The notes below the pieces were generated by a model. The model was not told the origin of the DNA. It saw only the letters and a list, made by a program, of their open reading frames with translations, and ran no database searches. The position numbers were made by a program, and so were the translations under genes. A stretch of 64,000 nucleotides of DNA from Leeuwenhoekiella sp. (lineage in GTDB: Bacteria; Bacteroidota; Bacteroidia; Flavobacteriales; Flavobacteriaceae): the NCBI GenBank assembly GCA_011050015.1, contig DRGP01000102.1, positions 1-64,000 on the forward strand. Direction: 5' to 3'. Shown piece after piece: positions 47,314 through 58,265 of the stretch (position 1 is its first letter; each line of letters begins with the position of its first letter).

Positions 47314-47515
47314 GCAATAATTAAATATGAAAAACTAACACCTCCTATTAATTCTATTCAATGCAACTCTGCTCAAGATATAGGCTTTGGGCAAATATTC
47401 TATTTTAATACTTATTAATTACTCCATTTTGAAGGTGTTCATTAAACGACTTTTTATTCTTAAAGTTTTCTAAAACTTTAGTAATAGCTATCTTCGGAAA
47501 AATCAAAATCTACCA

Positions 47516-49972
47516 ATGGCCATAAAAAAATCAGATTTATACAGCTCACTCTGGGCAAGTTGTGACGAACTACGGGGCGGCATGGATGCCTCTCAATATA
47601 AAGATTACGTGCTTACCATGCTTTTTGTCAAGTATGTAAGTGATAAATACGCAGGTAAGAACGACCTAATCCTGGTGCCTGAGGGTGCTTCTTTTGAAGA
47701 TATGGTGGCTTTAAAAGGCAAGGATACCATAGGTGACGATATCAATAAGAAGATCCTAAGACCGCTGTTTGGGGCCAACGGACTCGAAGGTTCGATGGAA
47801 CTGGTAGATTTTAACGATGATGAAAAACTGGGCAGCGGTCAGGAGAAAATAGACCGACTTTCCAAATTGGTTGCCATCTTTGAAAACCCGGCACTCAACT
47901 TTAAAAACAACCGCGCTGAGGATGATGATATCTTAGGTGATGCCTATGAATACCTGATGCGTCACTTTGCTACCGAAAGCGGCAAGAGCAAAGGCCAGTT
48001 TTATACACCGGCAGAGGTTTCGCGCATTTTGGCAAAAGTGATTGATGTTCATAAAGCAGATGTCCCCTCCTATACCGCCTACGATCCTACCTGTGGCTCA
48101 GGATCTTTACTCCTAAAGGTGGCAGAAGAAGCCCCCAACGGACTTACCATTTACGGGCAGGAAAAGGACATTGCTACTAAAGGTCTGGCTATTATGAATA
48201 TGTGGCTGCACGGTTATCCCGAGGCGACTATTTACGGCAAGAATACCCTGGCAAACCCGCAAACCATTGAATCTGATCGCAGTCTTAAACGCTTTGATTT
48301 TGTGGTTGCTAATCCGCCGTTTTCGTTGAAGAACTGGAGCAACGGAATCGCACCGCTTCAGGATGAATATAAACGCTTTCAGGGCTATGGGGTGCCGCCC
48401 GATAAGAATGGGGATTATGCGTTTTTGCTGCATATTTTGGCTTCGATGAAAAGTACTGGTAAAGGCGCGGTTATTTTACCGCACGGGGTGTTGTTTCGCG
48501 GTAACGCAGAAGCAGGCATACGTCAGAACATCATCGAGCGCAAATGGATCAAGGGCATCATCGGCCTGCCAGCCAACTTGTTTTACGGCACAGGAATTCC
48601 CGCCTGTATTATTGTGGTGGATAAGGAAAACTCCGGAAGCCGTAAAGGCATTTTTATGATCGATGCCAGCAAGGGTTTTATTAAAGACGGAAACAAGAAC
48701 CGCCTGCGCGAGCAGGATCTTCATAAGATTGTAGATGTATTCAACAATGCGTGGGAGCTGGATAAATATTCCCGACTGGTTCCGTTTGAGGAAATAGAAA
48801 AGAATGAGTACAATCTCAATATTCCGCGGTATATCGACACGCAGGAAGAAGAAGATATACAGGATCTAAATGCGCACCTCAATGGCGGAATCCCACAGCG
48901 GGATATCGATGCGCTTGAGAACTATTGGGAAGTGTACCCCAATCTGAGAAAGGAATTGTTTACGCCTATCCGAGAGGGTTACTCTAAGCTTAATTTGAAA
49001 AAAGCAGCTATCAAAGAAACCATCTTTAACCATCCCGACTTTTTAAGCTACAACGCACAGCTGGATGCTTTGTTTGGGGAGTTTAAAGCCGCTAACCTGG
49101 AGCCGCTTCACGCCATAAACGCAGACACCAAGCCTAAGGCATTTATCAAACAAATAAGTGAAGACTTACTACAGCGCTACTCAAACAAGCCGCTGATTGT
49201 GCGGTATGATGTGTACCAGCATTTGATGAATTACTGGAAAGAAACACTTAAGGATGATGTGTATATGCTGGTAGAAGAAGGCTGGGTGTCCAAAGTAAAC
49301 CGCATCATCGAGAAGAACAAACGCGGTAAAGAGATTGATAAGGGGTGGACTTGCGAACTCATTCCAAAAGATCTGGTCATCAAAAACTATCTGGGCGCAG
49401 AACAGGAAGCGCTAGCCGGTTTACAAGCAGAACTGGAAACCACACAGGCCGCACGCGCTGCGCTTGAAGAGGAACATAGTGGTGATGAAGGCGCATTTTC
49501 GGAACTGGATAAAATTAATAAGGCAGAAGTAACCCGTTTAAATAAAGAATTGAAGGCGGAAAGCCAAGCAAAAGCGCTAGCCATGGCGGCAGAGCAGGCT
49601 GCAAGTTATGGAGAAAGCCAGACTACTGATTTTGAAATCACCCGGCAGTGGCTAAAGCTTTATACCAAAGAAGCCAGCTTAAAAAAAGACATCAAGGCTG
49701 CTGAAGCTAATCTGGATGCAAACACCTTAAAACAATACGGCAAACTTACCGAAGCCGAGGTACGCCAACTGGTAGTGGAAGACAAATGGTTGACGGATCT
49801 TTATACCGACATACAAACCGAAATAGATGCCATTTCCCAGCGCCTGGCCAACCGTATTAAAGAACTGGCAGCACGCTATGAACAGACTTTAACGGAACTG
49901 GATAAAGAAACTTATACTTTAGAAGAAAAGGTAAACACGCACCTCGAAAAAATGGGATTTGTATGGAGTTAG
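47516..49972 (+). CDS. hsdM: Type I restriction-modification DNA methyltransferase subunit
   Basis: YDPTCGSGSLLLKV, FDFVVANPPFSLKNW; long coiled-coil C-terminal extension. Confidence 0.95.
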   Translation: MAIKKSDLYSSLWASCDELRGGMDASQYKDYVLTMLFVKYVSDKYAGKNDLILVPEGASFEDMVALKGKDTIGDDINKKILRPLFGANGLEGSMELVDFNDDEKLGSGQEKIDRLSKLVAIFENPALNFKNNRAEDDDILGDAYEYLMRHFATESGKSKGQFYTPAEVSRILAKVIDVHKADVPSYTAYDPTCGSGSLLLKVAEEAPNGLTIYGQEKDIATKGLAIMNMWLHGYPEATIYGKNTLANPQTIESDRSLKRFDFVVANPPFSLKNWSNGIAPLQDEYKRFQGYGVPPDKNGDYAFLLHILASMKSTGKGAVILPHGVLFRGNAEAGIRQNIIERKWIKGIIGLPANLFYGTGIPACIIVVDKENSGSRKGIFMIDASKGFIKDGNKNRLREQDLHKIVDVFNNAWELDKYSRLVPFEEIEKNEYNLNIPRYIDTQEEEDIQDLNAHLNGGIPQRDIDALENYWEVYPNLRKELFTPIREGYSKLNLKKAAIKETIFNHPDFLSYNAQLDALFGEFKAANLEPLHAINADTKPKAFIKQISEDLLQRYSNKPLIVRYDVYQHLMNYWKETLKDDVYMLVEEGWVSKVNRIIEKNKRGKEIDKGWTCELIPKDLVIKNYLGAEQEALAGLQAELETTQAARAALEEEHSGDEGAFSELDKINKAEVTRLNKELKAESQAKALAMAAEQAASYGESQTTDFEITRQWLKLYTKEASLKKDIKAAEANLDANTLKQYGKLTEAEVRQLVVEDKWLTDLYTDIQTEIDAISQRLANRIKELAARYEQTLTELDKETYTLEEKVNTHLEKMGFVWS

Positions 49973-51195
49973 TGCAAAAGCGAGGATTTAAACAAACCGA
50001 AGTAGGCTTAATTCCTGAGGATTGGGAGGTTTTAAAGATTGCTGACTCATTAAATTTCAAAAATGGGTTAAATAAGGCTAGCGAGTTTTTTGGACATGGT
50101 ACACCCATAATAAATTATATGGATGTTTTTAATTATAATGGTATCACTAAGTCTGATGTTCAGGGTAAAGTATTTTTGACAAATGAAGAGATAAAAAACT
50201 TTTCAGCGAGAAAAGGCGATGTTTTTTTTACCAGAACATCCGAAACACAAGATGAAATAGGAATATCAGCGGTTTTGTTAGATGAAATTCCTGACTGTGT
50301 ATTCAGCGGCTTTGTTTTAAGGGGAAGACCTTGTAATAATCTCGTCCATAGTGATTACTATCAATATTGCTTTATACCTCAATATGTTCGAAAACAAATT
50401 ATTTCTAAAAGTTCATATACGACTAGAGCATTAACGAATGGGCGACATCTTTCTTCAATTAAATTAATTCTACCTAAAAGTCATAAAGAACAACAAGCCA
50501 TTGCCACGGCCTTAAGCGATGTCGATGCGTTGATCAGTTCGTTAGACGGGTTAATCGCCAAAAAGAAAGCCATCAAGCAAGGCGCGATGCAGCAGTTGTT
50601 GACTCCGCCGAGTAAAGGTGGAAGACGTTTGCCTGGTTTTGAGGGGGAGTGGGAGGAGAAGATGTTGGGGGATGTTTGCAGTATCAATATGGGCCAATCA
50701 CCGCTTTCGTCAAATTACAATACTGAAGGAAAAGGATTGCCATTAATTCAGGGTAATGCAGACATTAAAAAGCGCAAAACAATAATCCGAAACTATACTT
50801 CACAGATTACAAAGATAGCTGATGAAGGGGATATTATTATGTCTGTTCGTGCCCCAGTTGGAGAAATTGCTTACTCAGCTTTCAAATGTTGTATTGGTCG
50901 TGGAGTTTGTGCTATAAAATTTGATAATGACTTTCTATATCACTATTTGATTTTTAAAGAATCCTCTTGGGCCAAATTCTCTACAGGTTCAACTTTCGAC
51001 AGTATTAATTCAAGCCAGTTAAAAAGTCTTATAATCTCAATACCGAAAGACGATGCAGAACAAAAAGCAATTGCCCAAATCTTAAGCGATATGGATCTGG
51101 AAATCGAGCAGCTAGCGGCTAAAAAAGAAAAGTACACTCAGGTTAAGCAAGGGATGATGCAGGAGTTGTTAACGGGGAAAACAAGGTTGGTGTGA
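49963..51195 (+). CDS. hsdS: Type I restriction-modification specificity subunit
   Basis: Two TRD-like halves with conserved EQQAIATALSDVDALI / EQKAIAQILSDMDLEI helices. Confidence 0.95.
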   Translation: MELVQKRGFKQTEVGLIPEDWEVLKIADSLNFKNGLNKASEFFGHGTPIINYMDVFNYNGITKSDVQGKVFLTNEEIKNFSARKGDVFFTRTSETQDEIGISAVLLDEIPDCVFSGFVLRGRPCNNLVHSDYYQYCFIPQYVRKQIISKSSYTTRALTNGRHLSSIKLILPKSHKEQQAIATALSDVDALISSLDGLIAKKKAIKQGAMQQLLTPPSKGGRRLPGFEGEWEEKMLGDVCSINMGQSPLSSNYNTEGKGLPLIQGNADIKKRKTIIRNYTSQITKIADEGDIIMSVRAPVGEIAYSAFKCCIGRGVCAIKFDNDFLYHYLIFKESSWAKFSTGSTFDSINSSQLKSLIISIPKDDAEQKAIAQILSDMDLEIEQLAAKKEKYTQVKQGMMQELLTGKTRLV

Positions 51196-53009
51196 TGGGG
51201 GATAAAATTTTAGAATGCATCAGCTTTTTCAAAGAGTTAGAAATTTTTGAAATTGATGTTACCACAGAAATCGAGCTCTCAAATCATCAAAAGGTTGTTG
51301 AGGTTGAGTATTTATATAGAGGACAATCTTTTAAAACACAAAAACTTTATTATAAAAATATCCTTCGCCAAGAAAACATAAGAAATCCAAAAAATATAAT
51401 TAATTATTTTCAAGAGGAAGTGTATTGGTTAGATATTGAAAAACACGATTGGGCAAAAGGAACTGGCGAAGCAGAACTTGAAAAAATTGTTATAGAAGAA
51501 ATTGCTCACGATGATGATCACAATTTTAAAAGATTTTTAAGAAAACTAGCAAATAACCAAAAGACTGGATTTATACAACGCATAACTGCAGATGGTAAAC
51601 CTGGGCAGTACTATCACAATTTTGAGAACAATAATCATTGGCACGATATTATTCTACTTGTAAAGCAAATCATTGATAAAAAAGGGAGTAAAGTTAATAA
51701 AAAGTATTTTTCAAAATTAGTTTTTAGGTGGGATGGAAACAAGAATACATATAGAAGGCGTTCTTCTCTTGCTAAGGAAGTTGAATGGAAGTCTAGAGCA
51801 TTTGTTGATAGATTATATCATAATATTAGATCGGTACAAAATAGAGTTAGATATATGGAAATAACAGAAGTACTCAAACAAAAAAAACAAATAATTCTAC
51901 AAGGCCCACCTGGAACGGGGAAAACTAGAGAAGCAAAAGATATTGCTGAACAGTTAATTTTTGGCACTGTAACTGAAGATAAAAAGGAGCAGAAAGTAAA
52001 ATTAGAAGAAAACGAGCAATATAAATTGGTTCAATTTCATCCCGCTTACTCTTATGAAGATTTTGTGCGTGGTATCGTAGTTAAAACAGATGTCAGCACA
52101 ACACCAGAATATAAAACTGTAAATAAAACTTTAGGTGCATTTGCTAAAAAAGCTAATGAAAGCAATTTGACTGGTGGTGTAGATGATTTTGATAGAGCTT
52201 GGGAAGAGTTGATACAGGATATCAACGATGGCACGATTGGGAAGATAGGTAGCAGTAATGTTGATGTAAGCATCAATAGTCAAGGTAATATCCGATTCAA
52301 CTCACCAGTTGCTACCTATGAAAAGACGTATGAACTGTATAGAAAAGGAGCTACAGATTTAAAATATGAAACCTACCAAAAAATTGTTCTTAATTACTTA
52401 AAAAACCCAAACGGCAAGTATAAGCTGAAGAATTATGAGGCTCCTAAGACCGTAGATTCTAATACACCATATGTGCTTGTTATAGATGAAATAAACAGGG
52501 CAAACTTACCAGCAGTTTTGGGGGAATTAATTTACGCGTTAGAGTATCGGGGGGAGCAGGTAGAAAGTTTGTACTCAACACTGGATGAAGGCAATACGCT
52601 AATACTGCCAGAGAATTTATACATCATTGGTACGATGAATACTTCAGATCGTAGCGTAGGGCATATTGATTATGCTATAAGAAGGAGGTTTGCATTTGTA
52701 GATATGTTACCCAAAGTGTTGGCTATAGATAATTTTGAGTCAGTTATATTTGAAAAAGTAGCAGCATTATTTATCAAAAATTTCAAGGAGTATCAAGAAG
52801 ATAACACGGTTGTTTTACAACGTTCTGAATATTTGTCAGAAGAGTTTAGACCCGAAGATGTGTGGTTAGGTCACAGTTATTTTATTAAGACGGGTAGTGA
52901 TTTTTTAACAAGGAAAAAGTATGAAATCATCCCTATTTTAAAGGAATACATAAATGATGGTATTTTAAAAGAAACTGCAGAAGCTGAAATAAATTCGTTA
53001 TTAAAATGA
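51195..53009 (+). CDS. McrB-like AAA+ NTPase
   Basis: LQGPPGTGKTREAKDIA, VLVIDEINRANLPAVLGELIYALEYRG, IGTMNTSDRSVGHIDYAIRRRF. Confidence 0.93.
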   Translation: MGDKILECISFFKELEIFEIDVTTEIELSNHQKVVEVEYLYRGQSFKTQKLYYKNILRQENIRNPKNIINYFQEEVYWLDIEKHDWAKGTGEAELEKIVIEEIAHDDDHNFKRFLRKLANNQKTGFIQRITADGKPGQYYHNFENNNHWHDIILLVKQIIDKKGSKVNKKYFSKLVFRWDGNKNTYRRRSSLAKEVEWKSRAFVDRLYHNIRSVQNRVRYMEITEVLKQKKQIILQGPPGTGKTREAKDIAEQLIFGTVTEDKKEQKVKLEENEQYKLVQFHPAYSYEDFVRGIVVKTDVSTTPEYKTVNKTLGAFAKKANESNLTGGVDDFDRAWEELIQDINDGTIGKIGSSNVDVSINSQGNIRFNSPVATYEKTYELYRKGATDLKYETYQKIVLNYLKNPNGKYKLKNYEAPKTVDSNTPYVLVIDEINRANLPAVLGELIYALEYRGEQVESLYSTLDEGNTLILPENLYIIGTMNTSDRSVGHIDYAIRRRFAFVDMLPKVLAIDNFESVIFEKVAALFIKNFKEYQEDNTVVLQRSEYLSEEFRPEDVWLGHSYFIKTGSDFLTRKKYEIIPILKEYINDGILKETAEAEINSLLK

Positions 53010-54307
53010 TAAAACTTTGTGAGCAATATGGTTACAATAATCCAAGAACAATAGATAATATTGAGGAGTTTTCAGCCCTATTAGGAAATAAGTCTTACCA
53101 GAAATCAATACCTCGCGGTCAGGATAAAGCTTATTGCTATACTATTTATCATAATGAAAATGAAGAAAATAAGTTCAAGTTTGAAACATCCTATTTCGTA
53201 GGTGTAGATTGGATTGTTGAAAATAAGCTGCCCATTTATATTCATCCCAAATCAGATAATAACACTCACGAAGTAGATTATCTAAAAATGCTTTTTTCTT
53301 CATTTAAAGAACCGCAAAATTATAAACATTTTGACCAACTATTTGAAATCAATTTTAGTAAGCCGAGTATTCCTATACTTCAATCCCAAGATCTATTAAC
53401 GCCACTGCTTCTTATTCAATATTTAAATGTCTTAAAGAAGATAGTTCAAAAGGGATTGAAGAAATCATATTATCCAATTACAGAAAACCTAAATGCGAAA
53501 GTGAAAGGTAAAATTTTGGTAAATGATACAATAAGGAAAAATCATTTTAATGGCAAAATACTTAATAGTTATTGTAAATATAACGAGTTTGGCGTCAATA
53601 GTTTTGAAAACAAATTTTTAAAGAAGGCGCTGCATTTTACTATTTCGGCCGTTCAAAATACAAGAGGGTTGGATACATCTGCCCTAAATAACATTATTAA
53701 TTATGTCAAGACTGCTTTTTCAAATGTTAAGAGTGACGTTGATGTTAGAATGCTTAAAAGCGTTAAATCTAACGCATTATATAAAGAATATGATATTGCC
53801 TTAAAATTGGCTAAAATTATTTTAAAAAAATATGGTTTCAATATATCAAATACAAATGCTTCGGTTGTTAAAACTCCACCATTTTGGATTGATATGAGTA
53901 AACTCTTTGAGTTATTTGTTTATGCCAAGCTTAAAGAACGGTTTAAGGAACACAATGAGGTTACCTATCACAAAAAATTTAATTATTTAGAACCTGATTT
54001 TATAGTAAAAACAAATGATGGCCAAATTAAAATGGTTGTAGACGCTAAGTACAAACCACAATATCAAAAGGGTAGAATAAGTACTGATGATATAAGACAG
54101 ATAAGTGGTTATGCTAGATTAAAAAAAGTATATGAATTTCTGGGGTTAGAAAGTGACAGTGTCATAGATTGTTTGGTAATATATTCAAATCAAAATGCGA
54201 ATAGGGATAACTTTAAGGAAGGAAACTTTGAACTTGAAAGAGAATCAGAATATAATAAATTTTACAAAATAGGTATTGAATTACCAGTTAAGCAGTATCA
54301 AAATTGA
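53006..54307 (+). CDS. McrC-like nuclease subunit
   Basis: PD-(D/E)XK: LEPDFIVKTNDGQIKMVVDAKYKP; ATGA overlap with mcrB-like gene. Confidence 0.88.
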   Translation: MIKLCEQYGYNNPRTIDNIEEFSALLGNKSYQKSIPRGQDKAYCYTIYHNENEENKFKFETSYFVGVDWIVENKLPIYIHPKSDNNTHEVDYLKMLFSSFKEPQNYKHFDQLFEINFSKPSIPILQSQDLLTPLLLIQYLNVLKKIVQKGLKKSYYPITENLNAKVKGKILVNDTIRKNHFNGKILNSYCKYNEFGVNSFENKFLKKALHFTISAVQNTRGLDTSALNNIINYVKTAFSNVKSDVDVRMLKSVKSNALYKEYDIALKLAKIILKKYGFNISNTNASVVKTPPFWIDMSKLFELFVYAKLKERFKEHNEVTYHKKFNYLEPDFIVKTNDGQIKMVVDAKYKPQYQKGRISTDDIRQISGYARLKKVYEFLGLESDSVIDCLVIYSNQNANRDNFKEGNFELERESEYNKFYKIGIELPVKQYQN

Positions 54308-54347
54308 ATGCTATTATTATATATGGCGATAAAATAATCCTTTATAT

Positions 54348-57300
54348 ATGAACACTATAGGCAAAGCAGAACGTCCCTCTCAAGATCGTATTGTTCAGCT
54401 TTTTCAAAGCGAGTTGGGTTATCGGTATTTAGGCAACTGGCAGGACGAATTTCGTACCCAACCGGTAGAGGAAGACTTGCTTAGAAATTTCTTAAACAAG
54501 CAAGGTTATTCTGCTGCGCTTATAGACCGTGCTGTATCTAAGTTTTTAAAGTCTGTTACCAACATTGCTTCCGGTTTATATGATGCCAATAAGGAAGTTT
54601 ATAAACTCATACGCTATGGGGTTAATGTGCGGGAAGATTTAGGCGAAGCCAAAGAGTCTGTGTTGCTTATCGATTTTAAGAACCCCGAGAATAATGATTT
54701 CGCCATTGCAGAAGAAGTCAGTTTTAAAGGAAAGCACAACAAGCGACCGGATGTGGTTCTGTGTGTAAACGGTATTGCAATAGGTGTTTTAGAATTAAAA
54801 AGTTCACGGAAAGGTCTTGAAGAGGGCATACGTCAAAATCTGGATAATCAAAGCGATTATTTTATACCAAAATTCTTTACCACCATTCAGTTGGTATTGG
54901 CTGGTAACGATACCCAAGGCTTACGGTATGGTACGACCAGAACTTCAGAGCAGTATTATTTAAAATGGAAAGAAGCTTCTGATGCTTCGTATGAATATAT
55001 CATTGACAAGCACATCGTTCAGCTCTGTGAGAAGAAGCGTATGCTGGAGATCATTAAGGATTTCACCATATTTGACAAAGGCGTCAAGAAACTCTGTCGT
55101 CCCAATCAGTACTTTGGTATTAAGGCGGCCCAGCAACGCATACGAGATAAAGAGGGCGGTATTATTTGGCATACACAAGGTAGTGGTAAAAGTTTGACGA
55201 TGGTCTGGCTTACCAAGTGGATACGTCAAAATATTGATGATAGTCGGGTCTTGATCATTACAGATCGGGAAGAGTTAGATGACCAGATCGAGAAATTATT
55301 TATAGGGGTAGAAGAAAGCATCTACAGAACAAATTCCGGGAGGGATTTATTAAATGTACTTAACCACAAAACCCAAATGCTTATTTGCAGTTTGGTGCAT
55401 AAGTTTGGTAACCGTTCTGAGGAACCTGATTACGATAAATACATCAAAGAGCTCAAGGAAAGCCTGGGCTCAGATTTTAAAGCCAAAGGAAACCTGTATG
55501 TTTTTGTTGATGAATGCCACCGCACCCAAAACGGTAAATTGCACGAAGCGATGAAAGCCATTCTGCCTGAAGCTCTTTTTATTGGTTTTACAGGAACACC
55601 CTTGCTTAAAAAAGATAAGCAGAAGAGTATTGAAATTTTTGGACCATACATAGGAGAACCCTATAAGTTTGATGAGGCGGTAGAAGATGGGGTGGTACTT
55701 GACCTGTTATATGAAGCCAGAGATGTAGAGCAGTTTGTTACCGCACAGGATAAAATTGACGAGTGGTTTGATGCCAAGACTCAGGGTTTAACTGATGTCG
55801 CTAAAATAGAACTCAAGAGAAAGTGGGGTACCATGCAAAAAGTGCTTGGCTCTAAATCCAGGCTTGCAAAAATCGTAAATGATATCGTTCATGATTTTGA
55901 TACCAAACCACGCCTGTATACGGGCGAAGGTAATGCGATGCTGGTTTCCGGTAGTGTATATCAGGCTTGTAAATATTACGAACTCTTTCAGCAGGCAGGC
56001 TTTAAAGAATGCGCGATTATAACTTCCTATGAACCGCATCACGCAGATATAAAAGGGGAAGATTCAGGAGCATCCAATCCTACCGATAAGCTCTTGAAAT
56101 ATGAGGTGTACACAAAGATGCTCAAAGGAAAATCTACGGTGGTTTTTGAAAACGAAGCCAAGCAACAGTTCATCAATGAGCCCAGTAGAATGAAACTCCT
56201 TATCGTAGTTGATAAATTACTCACAGGCTTTGACGCACCCTCAGCAACCTATCTGTATATTGATAAAAGTATGCAGGATCACGGGCTTTTTCAGGCAATT
56301 TGCAGAGTCAACAGGATAGATACAGATGATAAAGAATACGGGTATATCATTGACTACAAAGATTTGTTTAAAAGCTTAGAGCGTTCTATTCAGGACTACA
56401 CTTCAGAGGTTTTTGATAATTATGATCAGGAGGATGTACAAGGGCTTCTTAAAGATAGACTTCAGGAGTCCAGAAACAGATTGGATACTGCTCTGGAAGC
56501 GGTGAGAGCGTTATGTGAGCCGGTACACCCTAAAGATGAGCCTAATTATATTCGATTCTTCTGTGGCAATACAGAAAATCCTGATGATATAAAGCAGACT
56601 GAGGAAAAGCGGGTTGCATTATATAAAGCTGTTGTTTCAGTCATACGCTCATATGCTAATGTGGCGAATGAAATGGGAGCGCTGGGGTATTCTAATACAG
56701 AAGCTGAAAAAATCAAAGAAGAAGTTAAGTTTTATTCCGATTTGCGGGATACCATCAAACAGGCCAGTGGTGATCACGTCGATCTAAAGCGTTTTGAGTC
56801 TGGTATGCGCCAATTGATGGATCGCTATATCGATGCGATGTCGAGTAAAAAAATATCAGACTTTGAAAATAAATCTATTGTCGAGTTGATCGTAAACCTG
56901 GCCAATGAACCGGAAGCCGAGTACAAGACTAAGCGGCAAGAAGCTGTTGCGGAAACTATTGAGAATAACGTGAGAAAAGTTATCATTGAAGAAACTCATG
57001 CCAACCCGAAGTATTATGAAAAAATGTCAAGGCTTCTTGATGAGATCATAGCGCAACGAAAAACAGAGGCACTTTCCTATCAGGAATACTTAAGAAGAAT
57101 TATAGAATTAGCTGAGTTAGTGACAGCTCCTCAAAAAACAAATGAATATCCACAGTCTTTAGATTCGCCGGCCAAGCGGGCTTTATACGATAATCTGGAG
57201 GCAAACGAAATTTTAGCTTTGGCTTTAGATAATATTATTAAAGCTAACAAACTAGACGGTTGGCGTGATGCAGGTATTAAGGAAAGAAAGTTGAGAATAG

Positions 57301-57377
57301 CGGTTCAAAACATCTTAAAAGATGATGAGAAAACAGATGTATTAATGGATATTATCAAAGCGCAACGTGACTACTAG
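54348..57377 (+). CDS. hsdR: Type I restriction endonuclease subunit R
   Basis: RPDVVLCVNGIAIGVLELKSS, WHTQGSGKSLTM, VDECHRTQ, GFTGTPLL. Confidence 0.96.
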   Translation: MNTIGKAERPSQDRIVQLFQSELGYRYLGNWQDEFRTQPVEEDLLRNFLNKQGYSAALIDRAVSKFLKSVTNIASGLYDANKEVYKLIRYGVNVREDLGEAKESVLLIDFKNPENNDFAIAEEVSFKGKHNKRPDVVLCVNGIAIGVLELKSSRKGLEEGIRQNLDNQSDYFIPKFFTTIQLVLAGNDTQGLRYGTTRTSEQYYLKWKEASDASYEYIIDKHIVQLCEKKRMLEIIKDFTIFDKGVKKLCRPNQYFGIKAAQQRIRDKEGGIIWHTQGSGKSLTMVWLTKWIRQNIDDSRVLIITDREELDDQIEKLFIGVEESIYRTNSGRDLLNVLNHKTQMLICSLVHKFGNRSEEPDYDKYIKELKESLGSDFKAKGNLYVFVDECHRTQNGKLHEAMKAILPEALFIGFTGTPLLKKDKQKSIEIFGPYIGEPYKFDEAVEDGVVLDLLYEARDVEQFVTAQDKIDEWFDAKTQGLTDVAKIELKRKWGTMQKVLGSKSRLAKIVNDIVHDFDTKPRLYTGEGNAMLVSGSVYQACKYYELFQQAGFKECAIITSYEPHHADIKGEDSGASNPTDKLLKYEVYTKMLKGKSTVVFENEAKQQFINEPSRMKLLIVVDKLLTGFDAPSATYLYIDKSMQDHGLFQAICRVNRIDTDDKEYGYIIDYKDLFKSLERSIQDYTSEVFDNYDQEDVQGLLKDRLQESRNRLDTALEAVRALCEPVHPKDEPNYIRFFCGNTENPDDIKQTEEKRVALYKAVVSVIRSYANVANEMGALGYSNTEAEKIKEEVKFYSDLRDTIKQASGDHVDLKRFESGMRQLMDRYIDAMSSKKISDFENKSIVELIVNLANEPEAEYKTKRQEAVAETIENNVRKVIIEETHANPKYYEKMSRLLDEIIAQRKTEALSYQEYLRRIIELAELVTAPQKTNEYPQSLDSPAKRALYDNLEANEILALALDNIIKANKLDGWRDAGIKERKLRIAVQNILKDDEKTDVLMDIIKAQRDY

Positions 57378-58095
57378 TAAAGATAAATTAGCCATAGCAA
57401 ATATTGAAATTGATATTATAAGAAAGGATATCAAAAATATGCATCTGGCCGTATATCCACCTACCGGAAGAATACGCTTATCTGCACCCGTTAAAACCGA
57501 TGATGAAGTACTACGCCTTTTTGCGATTTCTAAATTAGGCTGGATAAAAAGGCACGTTGAGAACTTTAAAAGTCAGCCCAGAGAATCTGAACGCGAGTTT
57601 GTAGATGGTGAAAGCCATTATGTGAAAGGCAAACGTTATTTATTAAAAGTAGTACCACAAACAGGATCACCAAATGTCAGTATTAAGGGAACTAAGGAGT
57701 TACTTCTAGAAGTGAAACCAGATGCCAGTAGAGCTGAAAAATCAAAAATACTCAAGGAGTGGTATCGTAAAAACCTCAAAGCTGAAATACCCGAACTTCT
57801 GACCATGTGGGAAAAACGTATCGGTGTAAAATCCAATGATTGGGGAGTTAAACAAATGCGAACCAAGTGGGGCACCTGTAATATCCAAGAAAAACGGATC
57901 TGGCTCAATCTAGAACTTGCAAAAAAACCAACTATCTGCTTAGAATATATTATAGTCCATGAACTCACCCACCTTCTTGAGCGTAACCATAATGAGCGTT
58001 TTATTCAATATATGGACATATTTATGCCCAAATGGAGGCTTCATCGTGATGAGCTAAATAGTCTTCCCGTTGCTCACAATGATTGGGTTTATTAA
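57367..58095 (+). CDS. YgjP-like/M48-type metallopeptidase
   Basis: HELTHLLERNHNERF; MRTKWGTCN; overlaps hsdR 3' end. Confidence 0.88.
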   Translation: MTTSKDKLAIANIEIDIIRKDIKNMHLAVYPPTGRIRLSAPVKTDDEVLRLFAISKLGWIKRHVENFKSQPRESEREFVDGESHYVKGKRYLLKVVPQTGSPNVSIKGTKELLLEVKPDASRAEKSKILKEWYRKNLKAEIPELLTMWEKRIGVKSNDWGVKQMRTKWGTCNIQEKRIWLNLELAKKPTICLEYIIVHELTHLLERNHNERFIQYMDIFMPKWRLHRDELNSLPVAHNDWVY

Positions 58096-58127
58096 AATCA
58101 TATTGACCTTAAATAATAATTTAAAAA

Positions 58128-58262
58128 ATGACAAAAAGAAGCAATCATCAGGCAGATATTAAAAACCCGAATAAAGGAACAGCCGGTACTAATAAAACTC
58201 ATGATAAGAATCAGGTTAACAGGGGTAAACAACTAAACCCAAATCAAAAAAATAAAAAGTAA
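58128..58262 (+). CDS. Very small basic Asn/Lys-rich ORF (44 aa)
   Basis: MTKRSNHQADIKNPNKGTAGTNKTHDKNQVNRGKQLNPNQKNKK*; 32 nt after preceding gene. Confidence 0.35.
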   Translation: MTKRSNHQADIKNPNKGTAGTNKTHDKNQVNRGKQLNPNQKNKK

Positions 58263-58265
58263 TAT

